64,000 bases of DNA from Codonopsis lanceolata (Eukaryota > Streptophyta > Magnoliopsida > Asterales > Campanulaceae): positions 8,857,350 through 8,921,349 of the forward strand of contig CM028378.1 in NCBI GenBank assembly GCA_013146195.2, in the 5' to 3' direction. The notes under the pieces are model-generated. The model did not search any database. It saw nothing but the letters and a program-made list of their open reading frames with translations, and was not told where the DNA came from. Position numbers and translations under genes: made by a program. This document shows positions 23,412 through 36,800 of the stretch, in pieces. Every line of letters begins with the position of its first letter. The stretch's first letter is position 1.

Positions 23412-24874
23412 CGCCATGTTCTAGGGTTTATGGAAGGTTTAGAGGTCATTCTGTTTAGTGTTTGATCGGTATGGGAAATTGGCGATAACATATCGGTTGT
23501 TTTTGGGTTGAAGCACGACGAAGGGGTAGAGACATACTTTCGTCCTCAAAATTGTACCTAAAAGATATGTGCAAAAAATAGGTGGATTCATTTGAAAACA
23601 TGTTTTAAAAGATGTACCGGCTTGTAATTTATTCAAAAATTTAATGGTTGGGATTCAGTCTCACATTCACATGTGTGAGAGTAGTTATCCACTTTTAACT
23701 TTCTATTTTCTCTCACTCTGTTACAAAGTCACCCCCTACAATTAATATTATGAGCAGTCACACCCTAAGATTAATCTTCTAAACCATTACCCCTTACAAA
23801 ACATCAACATTACATTAATATAATCTCACAATAGAGCTCAATTGATTGACTAAGACTATTTGACCATGAGGGTTGATTCTGCCGCAAAATCAAACGTTCA
23901 TAGGTCAGTTACATATAACTTTTTACAAATAATCCCCCTTAACTATGGGTCGAGTTCGAATAGCGTATCTCAACTACCACTTGAAATAATTGTATCCCTC
24001 AACTATAACATTTTTTTAAAATCGCACTTTCTATTTAAACGTTGACGTTTCAATTGACGAAATTAGATATACTCAAAGATTTTTATTTTATTAAACAAAA
24101 ATACTCTCTTAAAACTCAAAGATTTTATTCTTGAGTGCTTATGCTCCATTTCAAATGAAATTCATCTTTAAACTTCTAACAAAATTCAAAGAAAAGAATT
24201 TTTATTTTATTTTTTATTTTGATAGATAAGGGACTCTTTTTGTACCACCCAAATAATTCATATTTGAAAAGTAATAATCAATATGTTAATTTCAAATATG
24301 AATAGATGTTAAAATGTTATGAAGATTGTAGACATGATTATTAAAAATAAACTCTTAATTTGAAGCATTCCAAAATAATACAAGAAACTATTTGGGTTGA
24401 AGGGAGGAAAAGTAATAATCAATAAGTAAAGAAAGTTGAGACTATAGTTTTACCTCCACATATACATAAAGTATCCCCAAAATAAGTGCACTTTAAGTCG
24501 TAATTAATAGTTTGGAAAAGTGATTTTATCCGATCGTGAAGTGTTCTTGAAAGTTGAAACAAGAACACTCTTTGAGAGTTGAGACAAAAAATAAATAAAT
24601 AAAAATTGAAAAACATAAATGGATGGACACGAGAGTAAGGATGATGTGCTTCAGCTTGAATGGAACCCTGGTCACTTGTCCAGATTACGGACGAGAACCT
24701 TAACGCACAATAGATTTATGGGCAATAATTAGAGGAATCTTTTAACAACAATATGCATCACACAAGTTTCAAAAGACAAATCCTTAATCTACAAAAACAG
24801 CTGATCATTACTGCCATAGTGCTCAGTAATCAGGATTCAAGAAAATACAGGTTTCGATTTCCTAGCTGGAACTA
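23412..24874. other. Intergenic; one perfect 14-bp inverted repeat, otherwise nothing
   Basis: Contains ATTCATATTTGAAA at 24256-24269 and its exact inverted copy at 24290-24303. GAAAAGTAATAATCAATA is repeated directly at 24266 and 24407. The part near 24.6-24.87 kb is likely the 3' UTR of the FVE-like gene. Confidence 0.45.
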
Positions 24875-27800
24875 TCAAGAAGAGCATGTAAGCAGGTGAG
24901 ATTTGTACTTATCCAGCTCAGCAAGAACCTCTTCTTCTTCCCGATAAATCAGATCAATCATCCTCCATATCTGTACAAACAGTCTGAGATTCAGTCTATA
25001 CCACTCGAGGCATATATGATTACAGGGATGATCATGCTTGAAATACAAGGAAAAACGGAAGACGCAAAAACTAATAATAAGGATTGCCCTTCACATCTAA
25101 GGAGAAAAATATTTGTCCCCATTATTGTGTGCATCACATTATACCAAAATGTCTACTAAAATTAAGTATCGGCCTATGGCAGGATCTTTGAGACAAAACG
25201 GTCAGAAAGATGATAATAATTTTATTACCTGCAGTGTTCCACCCCCACCAGTACTTTCACCATCATCCGAAACGCTAACAATTGTCCAAGGATCATATGT
25301 ATTCCAGTGGAAGTCAACCACCTTATCCCTAAACCCATAAAACATTAGACATGAGAACACAATGCAAGGAAACATGAACAGAAAAACTAACATCAATGCA
25401 TCTGCCTATAATAGTCACAAGCACTATGCCATGAATAGTTGACCACTTGATCAACACCCACATAAATTATAATTTTCCACTTCAGGTCAAATGAACGGAT
25501 TGGTAAGGCGGCATAGTACCAAGAATGGACCAACGTAGATAGGCAGGTGAAAATGGAAAGTTAATTAACACACATGAAGATGTGCTTGCCACCTAGAGTG
25601 AACAACAGCTATGGAAATTAAGAAACATTAGTACCTATGCCCAGAATGGCGGAAGAACAAGCCAGGTGGGTAAACTGGGCCTTTTGCTCCTGCATGATCT
25701 TGCTTTTTGCCAATCTGGATCAAAATAGATTTTGTAATGAATCCAGGTGAGAAGAATCATAAAGTCAACAATGATTAGCAATATCTATTCCTGAATTCCA
25801 GAGAGAATGAATAAAAGAGCTTGTGAAGAGCAGACACTTTTAAAAAGTTAAAAACTGTTTTGATCAAGAGAGTCTATAAAGATGTAAAATATGATATTTC
25901 TTAAAATTATACTGCTACAAACGGTTTATGAATTTTCCCCCCAAATTAGAGAGAAATAATATTTCAGAAACAGCATGATAATAATCTAAACGACATTCAA
26001 ACAGTGGTAGTCAAGCACTACATCCCTTCTTATGAGATCAGATGATATACTCCCTCCGTCCCAAAAAATTAGTCCCACTTTCCTCTTTGGTTTGTCCTAG
26101 AATTCCCATGAGTGCATCCATCCATCTTTTGCACTAAGGTGTAACTTAAGGCAATCTTTCAACTACTTGACTTGAGCATATGCAAGCATGGGAATTCTAG
26201 GATGATTCATTATGTCGTACAATTGACGAGAAACGCAAACATGGAAAGGGGAAAATAGTTCTTCATCAAACTACTGTGATAAAATTATAAAAAGTTTGTT
26301 CAATTCAAAAAGGACCTTTCTGCTGTATTGTAGGTCAAGTGAAATAACCAAGAAAATCTGCAACACGTATAACTTGCACTCATAATTTGATAAACAATTA
26401 ACTGTTTTAAATTTCATATTTCGCTCAATGTATACATTTCTCAGAAACTAAGTGATTGATACTATGTACGGTCTCATAGAATTATTGCTCTCAATAAACA
26501 TTTTAAGAAGGCTAACTAAAGATAAGCTAAATTGTGTTGGTAGGGTATATGTATATATACCTCTTACGCAGTACTAGAAAGTAACGACGCAATTTCAAGA
26601 AAAAAGGAGTTAACTTGAGAAAGTGAATCAGAGCTTGAGAATAAGGCTATTTTGATGTCTCTGCCTAGGGGAATGCCGTGTATTACTGTGTTGACAAATC
26701 GAACAGGTTAGGGTGATTGGATGCTGATTCCGAGGCTAAGGTTAGGTTCAGTTTGGTCAGGAGAACTCCTCTGCTCAGTTCGTCGGTCGGAGTAGAAGGT
26801 TTCCGGCGGGAGGTGGCACATGAAGGTGATTTTGATACCCTAGCCTGCGAAATTTTGCGTGGATATGTCCTATGATGTGTATTGATCATTCCAATGAGTA
26901 ATTAGTGGTGTTTCGATTTTCGAAATTGTGGGTCAAACTTTTGGGAGTTGGGCGATATGCTGGATTATTTGGTTGGAAAGAAATGCCAGAATTTTTTAGA
27001 ACGTGGAGAGAACCTTAGAGAAGATTAAGGAGCTTATTCTGCGTACTGTCTTTTTTGTGACATGAGTCGTTTCTATTTGGTACAAACCCTTTTGTACAGT
27101 TTGTGGATAGCTTAGCGTGTAATTAATTACCTTCGTGTATACTCCCTGTGTACGCAAAGGATGCGTCACATGTTTTGACGCTAGCATATTTATAATTCTT
27201 TCTTACTTAGCAAAAAAAAAAGATTAATCAAGTTTAGGGGCTGTTTTGACAAGTTTGGAGTTCCTGAAGGATGTTTTGACAATTTTAGATATTTTAAGGG
27301 CTGATTTTTCTTGTGTTTGTGTATTTCAATGGCTGAAGATGCATCGTCGTCGAGTGGGCCAATCATAACAATCGTTTCTACCCAAAATAAACTGAGAGAC
27401 ATAATACCGGAAGCAGATGGGTCGAACTTTGCAGAATGGAGGTATTTGGTATAGACATGGGTGGTTCACGGAAAGGACATCTCATAGAAAACTGTCCTAC
27501 TGGCCAAGGTGTGGAAGGTGGTGTTTTCGAAAATCATGAATTGTATAAATAGGAAAGTTATATTGTGCAAGACAGTTGTTACGAATGATGAGGAGTTTGC
27601 CAAGTTTACACTGTACCAAATGTCACAGCAGCCTTCTTCCACTTCCAAAGCCACTCTAGCCATGTCAGGTAAACACGTAACATGTTTTTTGTCTTCAACG
27701 AGAGGCCCTGAGTAATTGATTTAGGGGATACTGATCATATGACAGGAAATAAATTTACTTTTGTTACTCTTGCCGATGGATCTTCTTCCAAGTTGCTTCG

Positions 27801-30800
27801 TTAACATTGACGTTTGTGTTATACTTGGTCAGGTTTCCTTATAATTTAAAATTCGTTAGTCAAATCACAAAAGCCTTAAATTGTTGTCTCTTTCTTTCTT
27901 GGCTATTGTCTTTTTCAGGATGTGAGGTCTTGAAACATTATTGGTAAAGGAAGTGAATCTGATGCCTGCTCGATGAAGTTGTTGTTGGATGTGAGGTCTT
28001 GAAACATTATTGGTAAAGGAAGTGAATCTGATGCCTGCTCGATGAAATTGTTGTTGCTCATTCATCTACTGTTAGATGCATCTCGGAGTACTTTATCCCT
28101 TTTCGAGCTACATTATCGTTATGGTCATTTGTCGTTACGAGTCCTGAGGGTCTATTTCTAGTTTACCATGTGAGTTTTGTGAGTTTGCTAAACACCACCG
28201 TGTGTCGTATCCTCCTAGAGAAAATATACGGTTGCGTCCATATTTGAGTTAGTTCATACAGATGTGTAGGGTCCTTGTATTGTACCTTCAAAATCAGGGT
28301 TCAGATATTTTGTTACTTTTCTTGATGATGATTATTCTAGAAGTACCTAGCTATATTTAATAAAGTCTAGAGATGAATTGGTTGAGTTATTTTACTCTTT
28401 TTGTGCTAATTTTTTATTTATGATAAGAGTAATAATTATATAAATATGTGCCAAAACAGGTGACGCAGCCTATATATACAATCAAAGAGCACCGACACAA
28501 AAGCTATACAATAGTGAATCTATCTAAGAACTCAACAAAAAGAACTGTCCACTCACTCTTTGAGCTCTGTCTGTACACCAAAACCTGATTGTTTCTACCA
28601 TGCTTTCCTTCCATCTGTCTACATTCGATTCATTGTTTTCAAAGGCTCTGCGATTGCGTTCAGTCCATATGCCCCAGCAAACCACTAAAGGAGCAACTTC
28701 CCAAACATCTTCCTTCCTTTTCTTTTTGTGCTGATATTAAAACTCATCTTAATTGTTTGGTTCAGAATCTTCGTGTTGATAATGCTAAGGAATATTTTTC
28801 TGGCATTTTCTCCTCTTATATGTCTCCGAATGGAATCATTCATCAATCTTCATGTATTGTCACCCCACAATAGAATGGTGTGAACACAAAAATCGCCATG
28901 GGCATTAATATTTGAGATGAATGTTCCTAAATCTTTTTGGGCTATACTGTTCACACTACTGCGTTTCTTTCAAACAGTCATCCATTTTCTGTTCGTAAAG
29001 GGGAAATTCCCTATTCAGTTCTTCACCCATTGCAATCATTGTTTCCAGTTCCTCCTAGAGTGTTTAATTGTACTTGTTTTGTCCAGGATATTTGGCAACA
29101 GATAAGTAAGTCAGATCGACGAGCACTCAAGTGTGTCTTTCATGGATATACTCTCAAACTCAAAAAGGGTATCGTTGTTATTCTCCGGATTTGGGTCATT
29201 ACTTGGTGTGAGCTGATATCACTTTCTTTGAGTCTAGCACTTATTTTAGTCCGTCATCATCTTCTGAGCCTGAGTTTGTCTCTCCTGATGATTTCCTCAC
29301 TTATACATTGGTTCGTACCCATAATCCTATAATCCTGAGGTTGGCGTTGTTGATCCTAAGGCTGAGTCTCACCCTCCTAACTCAAGTGTATACTCGACAC
29401 ACACTTATTTCAGTCCAAGAACCAGCAATCGCTTATTCTCCAACAGACTCACTCCCGATACGGCGATACCAGTTCCTACGTCATCAGACCCGTCTTTTGA
29501 TCTCCCTACAGCGATCCGAAAAGGTACACGTACTTGTGTTCATCCCATAGTTGAAAAAAGCGGAAGCCGAGAGGTCAAAATTTAAGACGAGAGGCAAGGT
29601 GCAAAAAGGCGTTCACGGGACAAATATTAAGGAAAAATTAATAAATATATATAACTTAACAAATCTCAATAAAACATGTCATGAGTGATGAAACTAAGTT
29701 AACAACATAATATTAATAACACAAATTTCATAATTCATAGTTGAAATTCCAAAGCATTAGATGAACTTAACTTAAATTCCAAACAAAAAAATAAATAGTC
29801 ATTAAAGCAAATGAAAATAAAGACATGCAAAAAAGAACTAAAGTCATGAAATGTAATAATTAACAACTAACAACAAGAAGAAGCTAGAAATCTTGAGCAT
29901 CTATTTCATCATCATCTCCATAACCTTCATCATCCTTATTCACAAGCATAGGCGCAACAAGGCGACGCCTCTTGCTCGTCGCCTGGACTATCGCTCGCCT
30001 CCTCTCGCCTCTCGCCTCAGGCGCTCGCCTTTTCAAACTATGGTTCATCCTATCACCTCTTGTGTCTTTTATGCTCACTTGTTAGATTTCCTCTCGTTCC
30101 TTTGTTGCTTCTCTTGATTTCGTTGTCATTCCTAAAAAACTGTTTGAAGGCTCTTGAGGCTAATGAGACCTGGGACTTGGTAACACTTTTTGACTTTACT
30201 CGTTAAAAGATCATCTATTATTTGCAAGAAGATATATTTGAATAGAGAAGAAAAGGAGAACAAATGGTTTAGGGCGGACAAGTAAGTGCAGTTTAGTGGT
30301 AAGACACTTCACTCATACCTAATAGGTCGTGGGTTCGAGTCACCAAGGGGGTAAGTGGGGAACCACTACTGATCCTCTATTGAAAGAAAAAAAAAAAAAA
30401 AAATGGGTTAGGGCGAGTCCATCTGAAGCAAGGGGAAAAGTGAGAACGAGAGAAAGTATATGAAAGAACAGTTGGTGCAGAACAGCCCTCTCATCCACGT
30501 AAATATCAGAAACTGCTAAACCTACGAAAGCTCACCTAGTAAATGCTTAAAGAGAGGTTAAAGGAAATCTACCATCCCTGTATGAATGCTATAATCGGAA
30601 CTTCTCACAGAAATCCTGGTCACAAATGGAAGGTAATTTGGAATGCTGTATACCACACTTCCACATGGCATGATCATTCTTGCTCCCTCGAAAACCCCTC
30701 AAAATTCAGGTGCATACCCCTCAACCAGAGTAAAGGCCAGCCAGAGCCTTCACATATCACAAACAAAGTGTTGCAAAGACGTGTAATGGGCCAATTCGGG

Positions 30801-33800
30801 AACAAACGAAGTTTGAGATAGTGTCCCCCTTTGTGTATAACATCGTGTATCTCATAATTGGGAACATGGCCTATTATTGGTGTACCATATTGATGGCCGA
30901 AACTCTCAAAATACAAACTGTCAGTCTGGTTGCTAACTCCCTCCGTAAACAACTGCATACTTGAACACACGCCTAGAAGAAGAAATCTCATAAAAGTGAA
31001 CCAACAGTTGAAAAATGAAAGGGATTCCAATTTTGGGGACCACTTTCTCATCCCAATCTAGTGGCATGCATGTGATTAGTTAACTGTGACATCGCACGGT
31101 AAGGATGTGATGTCCGACCAATCACGTGCTTTGTCACATAGATTGGGCCAAGGAATTGGTAAAAAAAAAAAAGTGAGAACTCTACCCTACTCTTTCAAAA
31201 TTAGGCAGCCAACATGTATTCCTTATTATGTATCACTTGGACGATAATGATCAACATGTTAATTCATAAAGATTCTACATACCCTTTTCTACCACATGCA
31301 GGATATAAACCTTTCTTATTTCTGCAGTACACTATTCTCAATTGATCATAGCTTAACAGTGTTGGATGAATTGATTTATCTATATTTATTTAGCTTTTTC
31401 TTTCCAATGTGAGGCATATAACAGCATAGCCACATCAAAAATAAAAAGTAAAGCTGCCATTCACACCTTCTCATAATCCCAAATGTTCAAAGCACCATCC
31501 TCCGCAGAACTTCCAAAGACAGAAGATTTGTCTGGAGACCACTGAAAACAAAACAAAACAGTGAAGATCAGCATTGTGCAACATCAGACATGCACTTCAA
31601 TGACTTCGTGTTACAATAATAAAATAAAAACAAAACAAGCCACTGATATAATGTTACCTGTACACAAAGAACAGCAGCATCGTGACCCTCAAATACATGG
31701 ATTGGGGTCCCAAATCCCTGAGAAGTGAGATTTCGACGATCAAACAGGCGAACAGAATTATCAGCCGACCTGAAGAAACAGCATAGCCCATTCAGGTCTA
31801 GACAGGGTATACGAAAAAATTTCCTTATCAAATAAACAACTTAAAGATTTGCAAATGTCAGAAGTGTTGTACATGTTTCCGAGTAATTGATATATTTTGA
31901 TATTAGAAAAAAAATTATTGCTCAACGGATAAGATAGCAAATATGAAGATTACCCTGTCAGAATGAGATTAATATCATGAGGATTCCAATCAACACAGTG
32001 AAGATCAGCATTGTGCGCTTTCTCTACCTGCAGAGGATTATACATCAGCACTAATGCACTATAACAAAAGAATGTCGCATATGCAAAGGCAAATATGACT
32101 ACTGGCATGCAACTACAAGGATGAGAGTGATGTAACTTGAGACAAAACAGAAGTGACAGCAATCAACAAGAACAACCAACTCTAACTGAAAATAGCTAAA
32201 AGTGGTGATGCACAAGATGTCTAAAGGGGAAGGGGGAGAGCAAATAAGAGAAAGTAGAGAAAGAGGGGTGGTTGGAGATAAAGAGGAGTAGATGCTTAGA
32301 TCGATTTCATTTTTTATACATTTATCATTCAAAAATTAATTTATATCTCCATATATATATCAGGATATAAATCTGAAATCAAATAATTACATCAAATTCA
32401 AATATTATCAAACAATTGAAATTCCTATGAATAAGAAACCATAAGAATCCAAAATAAACAACTCAAGCCAAAAAGTCACCCAACGACCTGAAGAAGCACA
32501 GACATTGGTTGTACATACACATTTACATTGTAGTGCATGTAGCTCTTGATAATCACCATCACTTCTCCCAAAATCATATAAAAAATAACAATAAAACCTC
32601 CTTCATGGGTATGGAAAGTGATAAACCTCAATAGTTGAGCATCAATAAGACCAAATCCTCTTTATACAATCATGAGCATCAAACATGTATGGCTGAATGT
32701 CAATATTGATTCAATCTGATTTAACTGCTGAGAGGAACGAACACAAAACCTCTATAATGCTCTTATTTTCAATGTAAATACAAATGTTAGAAATGACTGT
32801 TTAGAGTAATTAGCATTTATATAACTTGACACTTATATCATCTAGAGTGGTTTTGTCACGAACTGTGTTTCAATGTCTCACACAGGCCAAATAATGGAAC
32901 GGCCATTATCTTGATTCTTCATCCAGTTCTTACCTTCTTTTTTCTGAAAGGTACTTGATATGGGAAATCTTAACTTGCCTAGGAGCCTGCATGAGTGAGT
33001 TGAGTTGTATCGGAGCTTGACAGAGAAGCTGTGAGATTATGTAATCCCTCTTCATGAAATAGAGAAGTGATCAAATCTTAAGACAGATGGTTGCAGTGGG
33101 ATAAACCCCATTTGTATTCAGCTTTAGTTTATCATGCTGATCTGCGTGATTGGTCTGTTTCTTAATTACAAAAGCGTAACAATTACCTTGCTCAAGCCAG
33201 AACAATTCAGATAAATCAAACTCAAAAACTCTGACACCATTGTCTAACTATGAATTTCAGTATCAACAATGATTCTCAAACTTGTTGTACATCAGTAAAA
33301 TAACTGTCTGCAATGGTTAAACCAAGGCAACTTGGTGGATGCACGAGGGTCCATCATCGCGTGGATAGCAGGAATTGCATAAACAACCACAATTACACTG
33401 ACCAAATTGATGATTTGATGTTATAGGGATGGTGTCATCAGTTATACAAGAGATAATATTTAGTAGTCCTAGATCACCACATCAGCAGCTGATGTAGTGA
33501 ATAGAAAACCAGCATTTAGATTAAGTGGACCACTTTCTAACAAAATCAGAAAACTTTGAAAATCAGCGAACTTCAAGGTCTGCAGATTACAAGTCTGCTC
33601 ATCTATAAAAAGTAATCCACCTCACCTAAATGGTAGCTTCTTGTTGGTACTTAACCACCATGGTCTAGGACCACCAAGTATTTTCTCAGTTAGTCGTCAT
33701 TGCGAGTTCAGATGAAAGAACACTTAACCAGATGAGTAGCTAGAACCATAGTTATTGAAGACGAAAGGTGTGAGGCAGGCAAGAGGTACATTTAGAAGGC

Positions 33801-36800
33801 AGACGGGCAGCAAACAAGATGACAATCAATGATAAAAATTAAAATATATCTTTTGTAACACTTTTTAAAAGCATGTTATCAATGACAGTGATACATAGTT
33901 TAAGTTCACAAAAATCAAATTACTTGGAACAAAAAAATTTAAACCAATACATCTAAACATGTTTTAACTCACTTCAATAAAAAATAAAATAAATAAATTT
34001 TCAGCCCCCAATCAATCTTTCCTTTTTCAAATGTCCCATGTTACATGGACAAGAAACTCTACCCCATGGGACTAAGTGAAAACCCAGAGAACAACACCAA
34101 AAACAGCTCAAAAACTACTTCAATCTAAAAGCCAAGCTAGGGACTTAAGTAGTTTAGGCACGGGCGACCAAGTCTGTATAGGTCCAGCAAAAAAATCCCA
34201 ACACCGGCCCTGGCATGGGATGCGTGAGCACTGATTCGGCAACTACATGCAACGGCAAAGCCTCAAATAAAGTCTCCATGTCAAGGCGATCGCAGCAGTG
34301 GCCGTAGATTGGGTAAATATAGAAGATCTGCAACTAGATCTGGGCTGAAAATCAATTATATCTAGGCCAAAGTCTTTCAAAAATGTGCTGGAAAGATAAG
34401 TTGCTTGCTGCTTGCCGCCTTTTCACACATGTTGCCTCTGGCCTAGGCGAAAGAGGTGTTCGCCTTGGCTCTTTTCTTCAAGATTGCCTCGCCTCTTGCA
34501 AGCAACCAAGGTGTTTGCCTTTAATTACTATGGCTTGAATAGTAGACCTGTTAACATTGAGAAGGACTACCCCCACAAAGCACCCACACATGAGTTATCA
34601 ACAGAGATCAGGCGAACAAATGTACCAGGTTGGGGACTAACTGGAGAGAAGAGGTTCAAAGTGGATGAGAATCATAGCTACTCAAGGTTGTGATTATAAC
34701 AGAAAGGTTCAGGCTAGCCCACATTTTCCAAGGCTGAGTGATGGTGAATTCGTTCAATAACTTGCATGCAAAATGGATTAAAAAAAATTGATAGGTAAGT
34801 GTGACCCCTTGTTGGTATGGGGATTGGAACCAAGGACCTCAAAGGGTTCTTAAAATAAGCATCTTGAGTTCAAAATTTACCTACATTTACTATAAACATA
34901 GAAGCTTTGCTTTGAAGTATATAATGTGTGTTTCATTTGAATAAGCAGTTGAGAAAGCTGACCTTCACAACTGGAGTAGAACCAGTTCTCATGTCCCAAA
35001 GAATAAGACAAGAATCATCACCAACACTACAGAATTCCGGCGCACTACAGAAGAAAGAGTGATTGTAGTAAGATAACTGCAAACTAGTTCGTTTGGAGCT
35101 ACTGCACAAAAAAAAGTGGGGCCAAGGATGGGGCCTTTCTCAAAATGGAGGGAAGCTCTTTATAGCACTAGCTTAATGGGAAGGTTATACTGGTACAGAT
35201 ATTCAAATGATTGAAATACATATCAGCTTGTTGAATCTTCTTTTCAGGTATGTTCATATAAATGCACTCAAACCAACAAATCTCAGAGACCAGTCAGTTA
35301 CCTTGAGGGGCAAAACTGCACATCTTCAACAGTATCATCATGCCCTAGGAAAATACCTCGTGCTTGAAGTTTAGGGCTCTCATCATCACCACCCTTGGGG
35401 CTCTTGCCGCCACTAGATCCTGGAGATTTTGTGACCCCTGTATCTGTTGCCAAAGTAGAGATATGATCCTGAATACTCCACAAGACCACTGACTTGTCCC
35501 TGCCTGTTAAAATTACATTTTATCAAACATATAGTAAGAACAAAAAAACACATATTTTGTGAAAAAGTAAAAATAAATCTAATAAAAGAATTAAAAGAAA
35601 GCAAAGAGAGAAGCAATTTTTTTTCTTTTTTCACAAGTCTAGGATCAAATAAACAGTAGTGATTATTTTATTTTATTTTATAAGTAATATAAACAGTAGT
35701 AATAATTCTAGCAAAGTTTTTGCTTCTTCCAACTCTCCATCTTTCAGATGAGAGTGGGGTTACGAGACTGAGCAGAATGTCAATAAAATGAGTAAAATAT
35801 TAGAACAAATTCACATCCAGTACAAAGAAAGAAAAATTATTTCAGCGAACCAACATGTGGATGCTTTTGTGGGGGATTAACGAAGGTTATGAGCAAGATT
35901 ATTTCAGTGAACCAGTATGCTTTTGTGGGGGATCGTCAAATTGTAGATGCTTCTTTTATAGCCAATGAGGTTGTGGAGGCTAGACTTAAAAGTGGAGATC
36001 CAGGTTTGATCTATAAGTTAGACATTGTGAAGGCTTATGATCATGTCAACTGGGATTTTCTTTTATATTTGCTGGAGAGGATGGGGTTCGGTCTTAAGTG
36101 GCGGAAGTGGATTCTTTTTTGCATCTCAACAGTTCGATTTTCGGTATTGGTGAATGGTGAGCCTGCCGGATTTTTTGCTAGTTCGAGGGGGTTGAGGCAA
36201 GGAGATCCTCTTTCTCCTTTTTTACTCATCATTGTGATGGAGGCTTTGAGCAAGATGACGGATAGGGCTGTGTGGAGTGGATTTTTGAAGGGTAAAAATG
36301 ATAGTGTCCCATCTTTTATTTGCAGACGACACGCTTGTTTTTTGTGGGGCTAACATTGATCAGTTAGGCTATCTGCGGCTCATGCTCCTTTTCTTTCAAG
36401 CGGTTTCGGGATTGAGAATAAATATCGCTAAGAGCGAGATTATTCCGGTTGGCGTGGTGGCTAATTTGATTTCCTTGGCCAATTTTTTTGGTTGCAAGGT
36501 TGGGAGCCTTCCGACGGTGTATCTTGGGTTACCTTTAGGAGCCAAGCACAAAAGTAAAGAGATGTGGATCTTGGTCATCGAGAGGTTCGAGCGGAGATTG
36601 GCAGGCTGAAAAAATAGTATCTTTCAAAAGGGGGAAGGCTAACTCTAGTGAAAAATACTCTTTCTAGCCTTCCCACTTATTTTATGTCTCTTTTTGTGCT
36701 TCCAGTTACGGTACTTGAAAAATTGGAGAAAGATTTTCTGTGGGATGGGTCTATGGAGGTGCGAAAGTTTCATTTGGTTAGATGGGAGAAAGTTTGTGAT

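Larger units (their letters stand above)
27329..30240 (+). pseudogene. Decayed Copia gag-pol in FVE-like intron 12, interrupted twice
   Basis: Gag-like start MAEDASSSSGPIITIVS at 27329 is followed by many stops. Recognisable remains are a protease-like DTDHMTGNKFTF (27730), integrase zinc-region CEFCEFAKHHRVSYPPR (28170), integrase core DDDYSRST (28330) and NGIIHQSSCIVTPQ (28830), and RT lead-in after 30050. A LINE fragment (28411-28721) and an hAT-type MITE (29546-30042) interrupt it. A 69-bp segment is tandemly doubled at 27918-28055. No LTRs were recognised. Confidence 0.8.
25715..31466 (-). other. FVE-like intron 12, 5.75 kb, filled with mobile DNA
   Basis: The donor lies after the exon ending in DYEK and the acceptor precedes IGKKQDH. 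In between are a Stowaway end with a 16-bp inverted repeat, a dispersed repeat, a LINE 3' end, a decayed Copia element with a nested LINE and a nested hAT-type MITE, and a SINE. The rest (30.42-31.46 kb) shows nothing I recognise. Confidence 0.85.
32028..34962 (-). other. FVE-like intron 9, 2.9 kb
   Basis: Holds a second hAT-type MITE (33747-34532) and a SINE A fragment (34779-34850). The part 32.03-33.74 kb is A/T-rich with nothing I recognise. Confidence 0.8.

Noticed and set aside
30281..30345. tRNA gene suggested by A and B boxes
   Set aside because: No 3' half, acceptor stem or anticodon arm is present. A tail and target duplication show a SINE.
30674..31051. 125-codon minus-strand frame in FVE intron 12
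   Set aside because: Residue order looks random, there is no motif, and it lies between known FVE exons without fitting splice sites.
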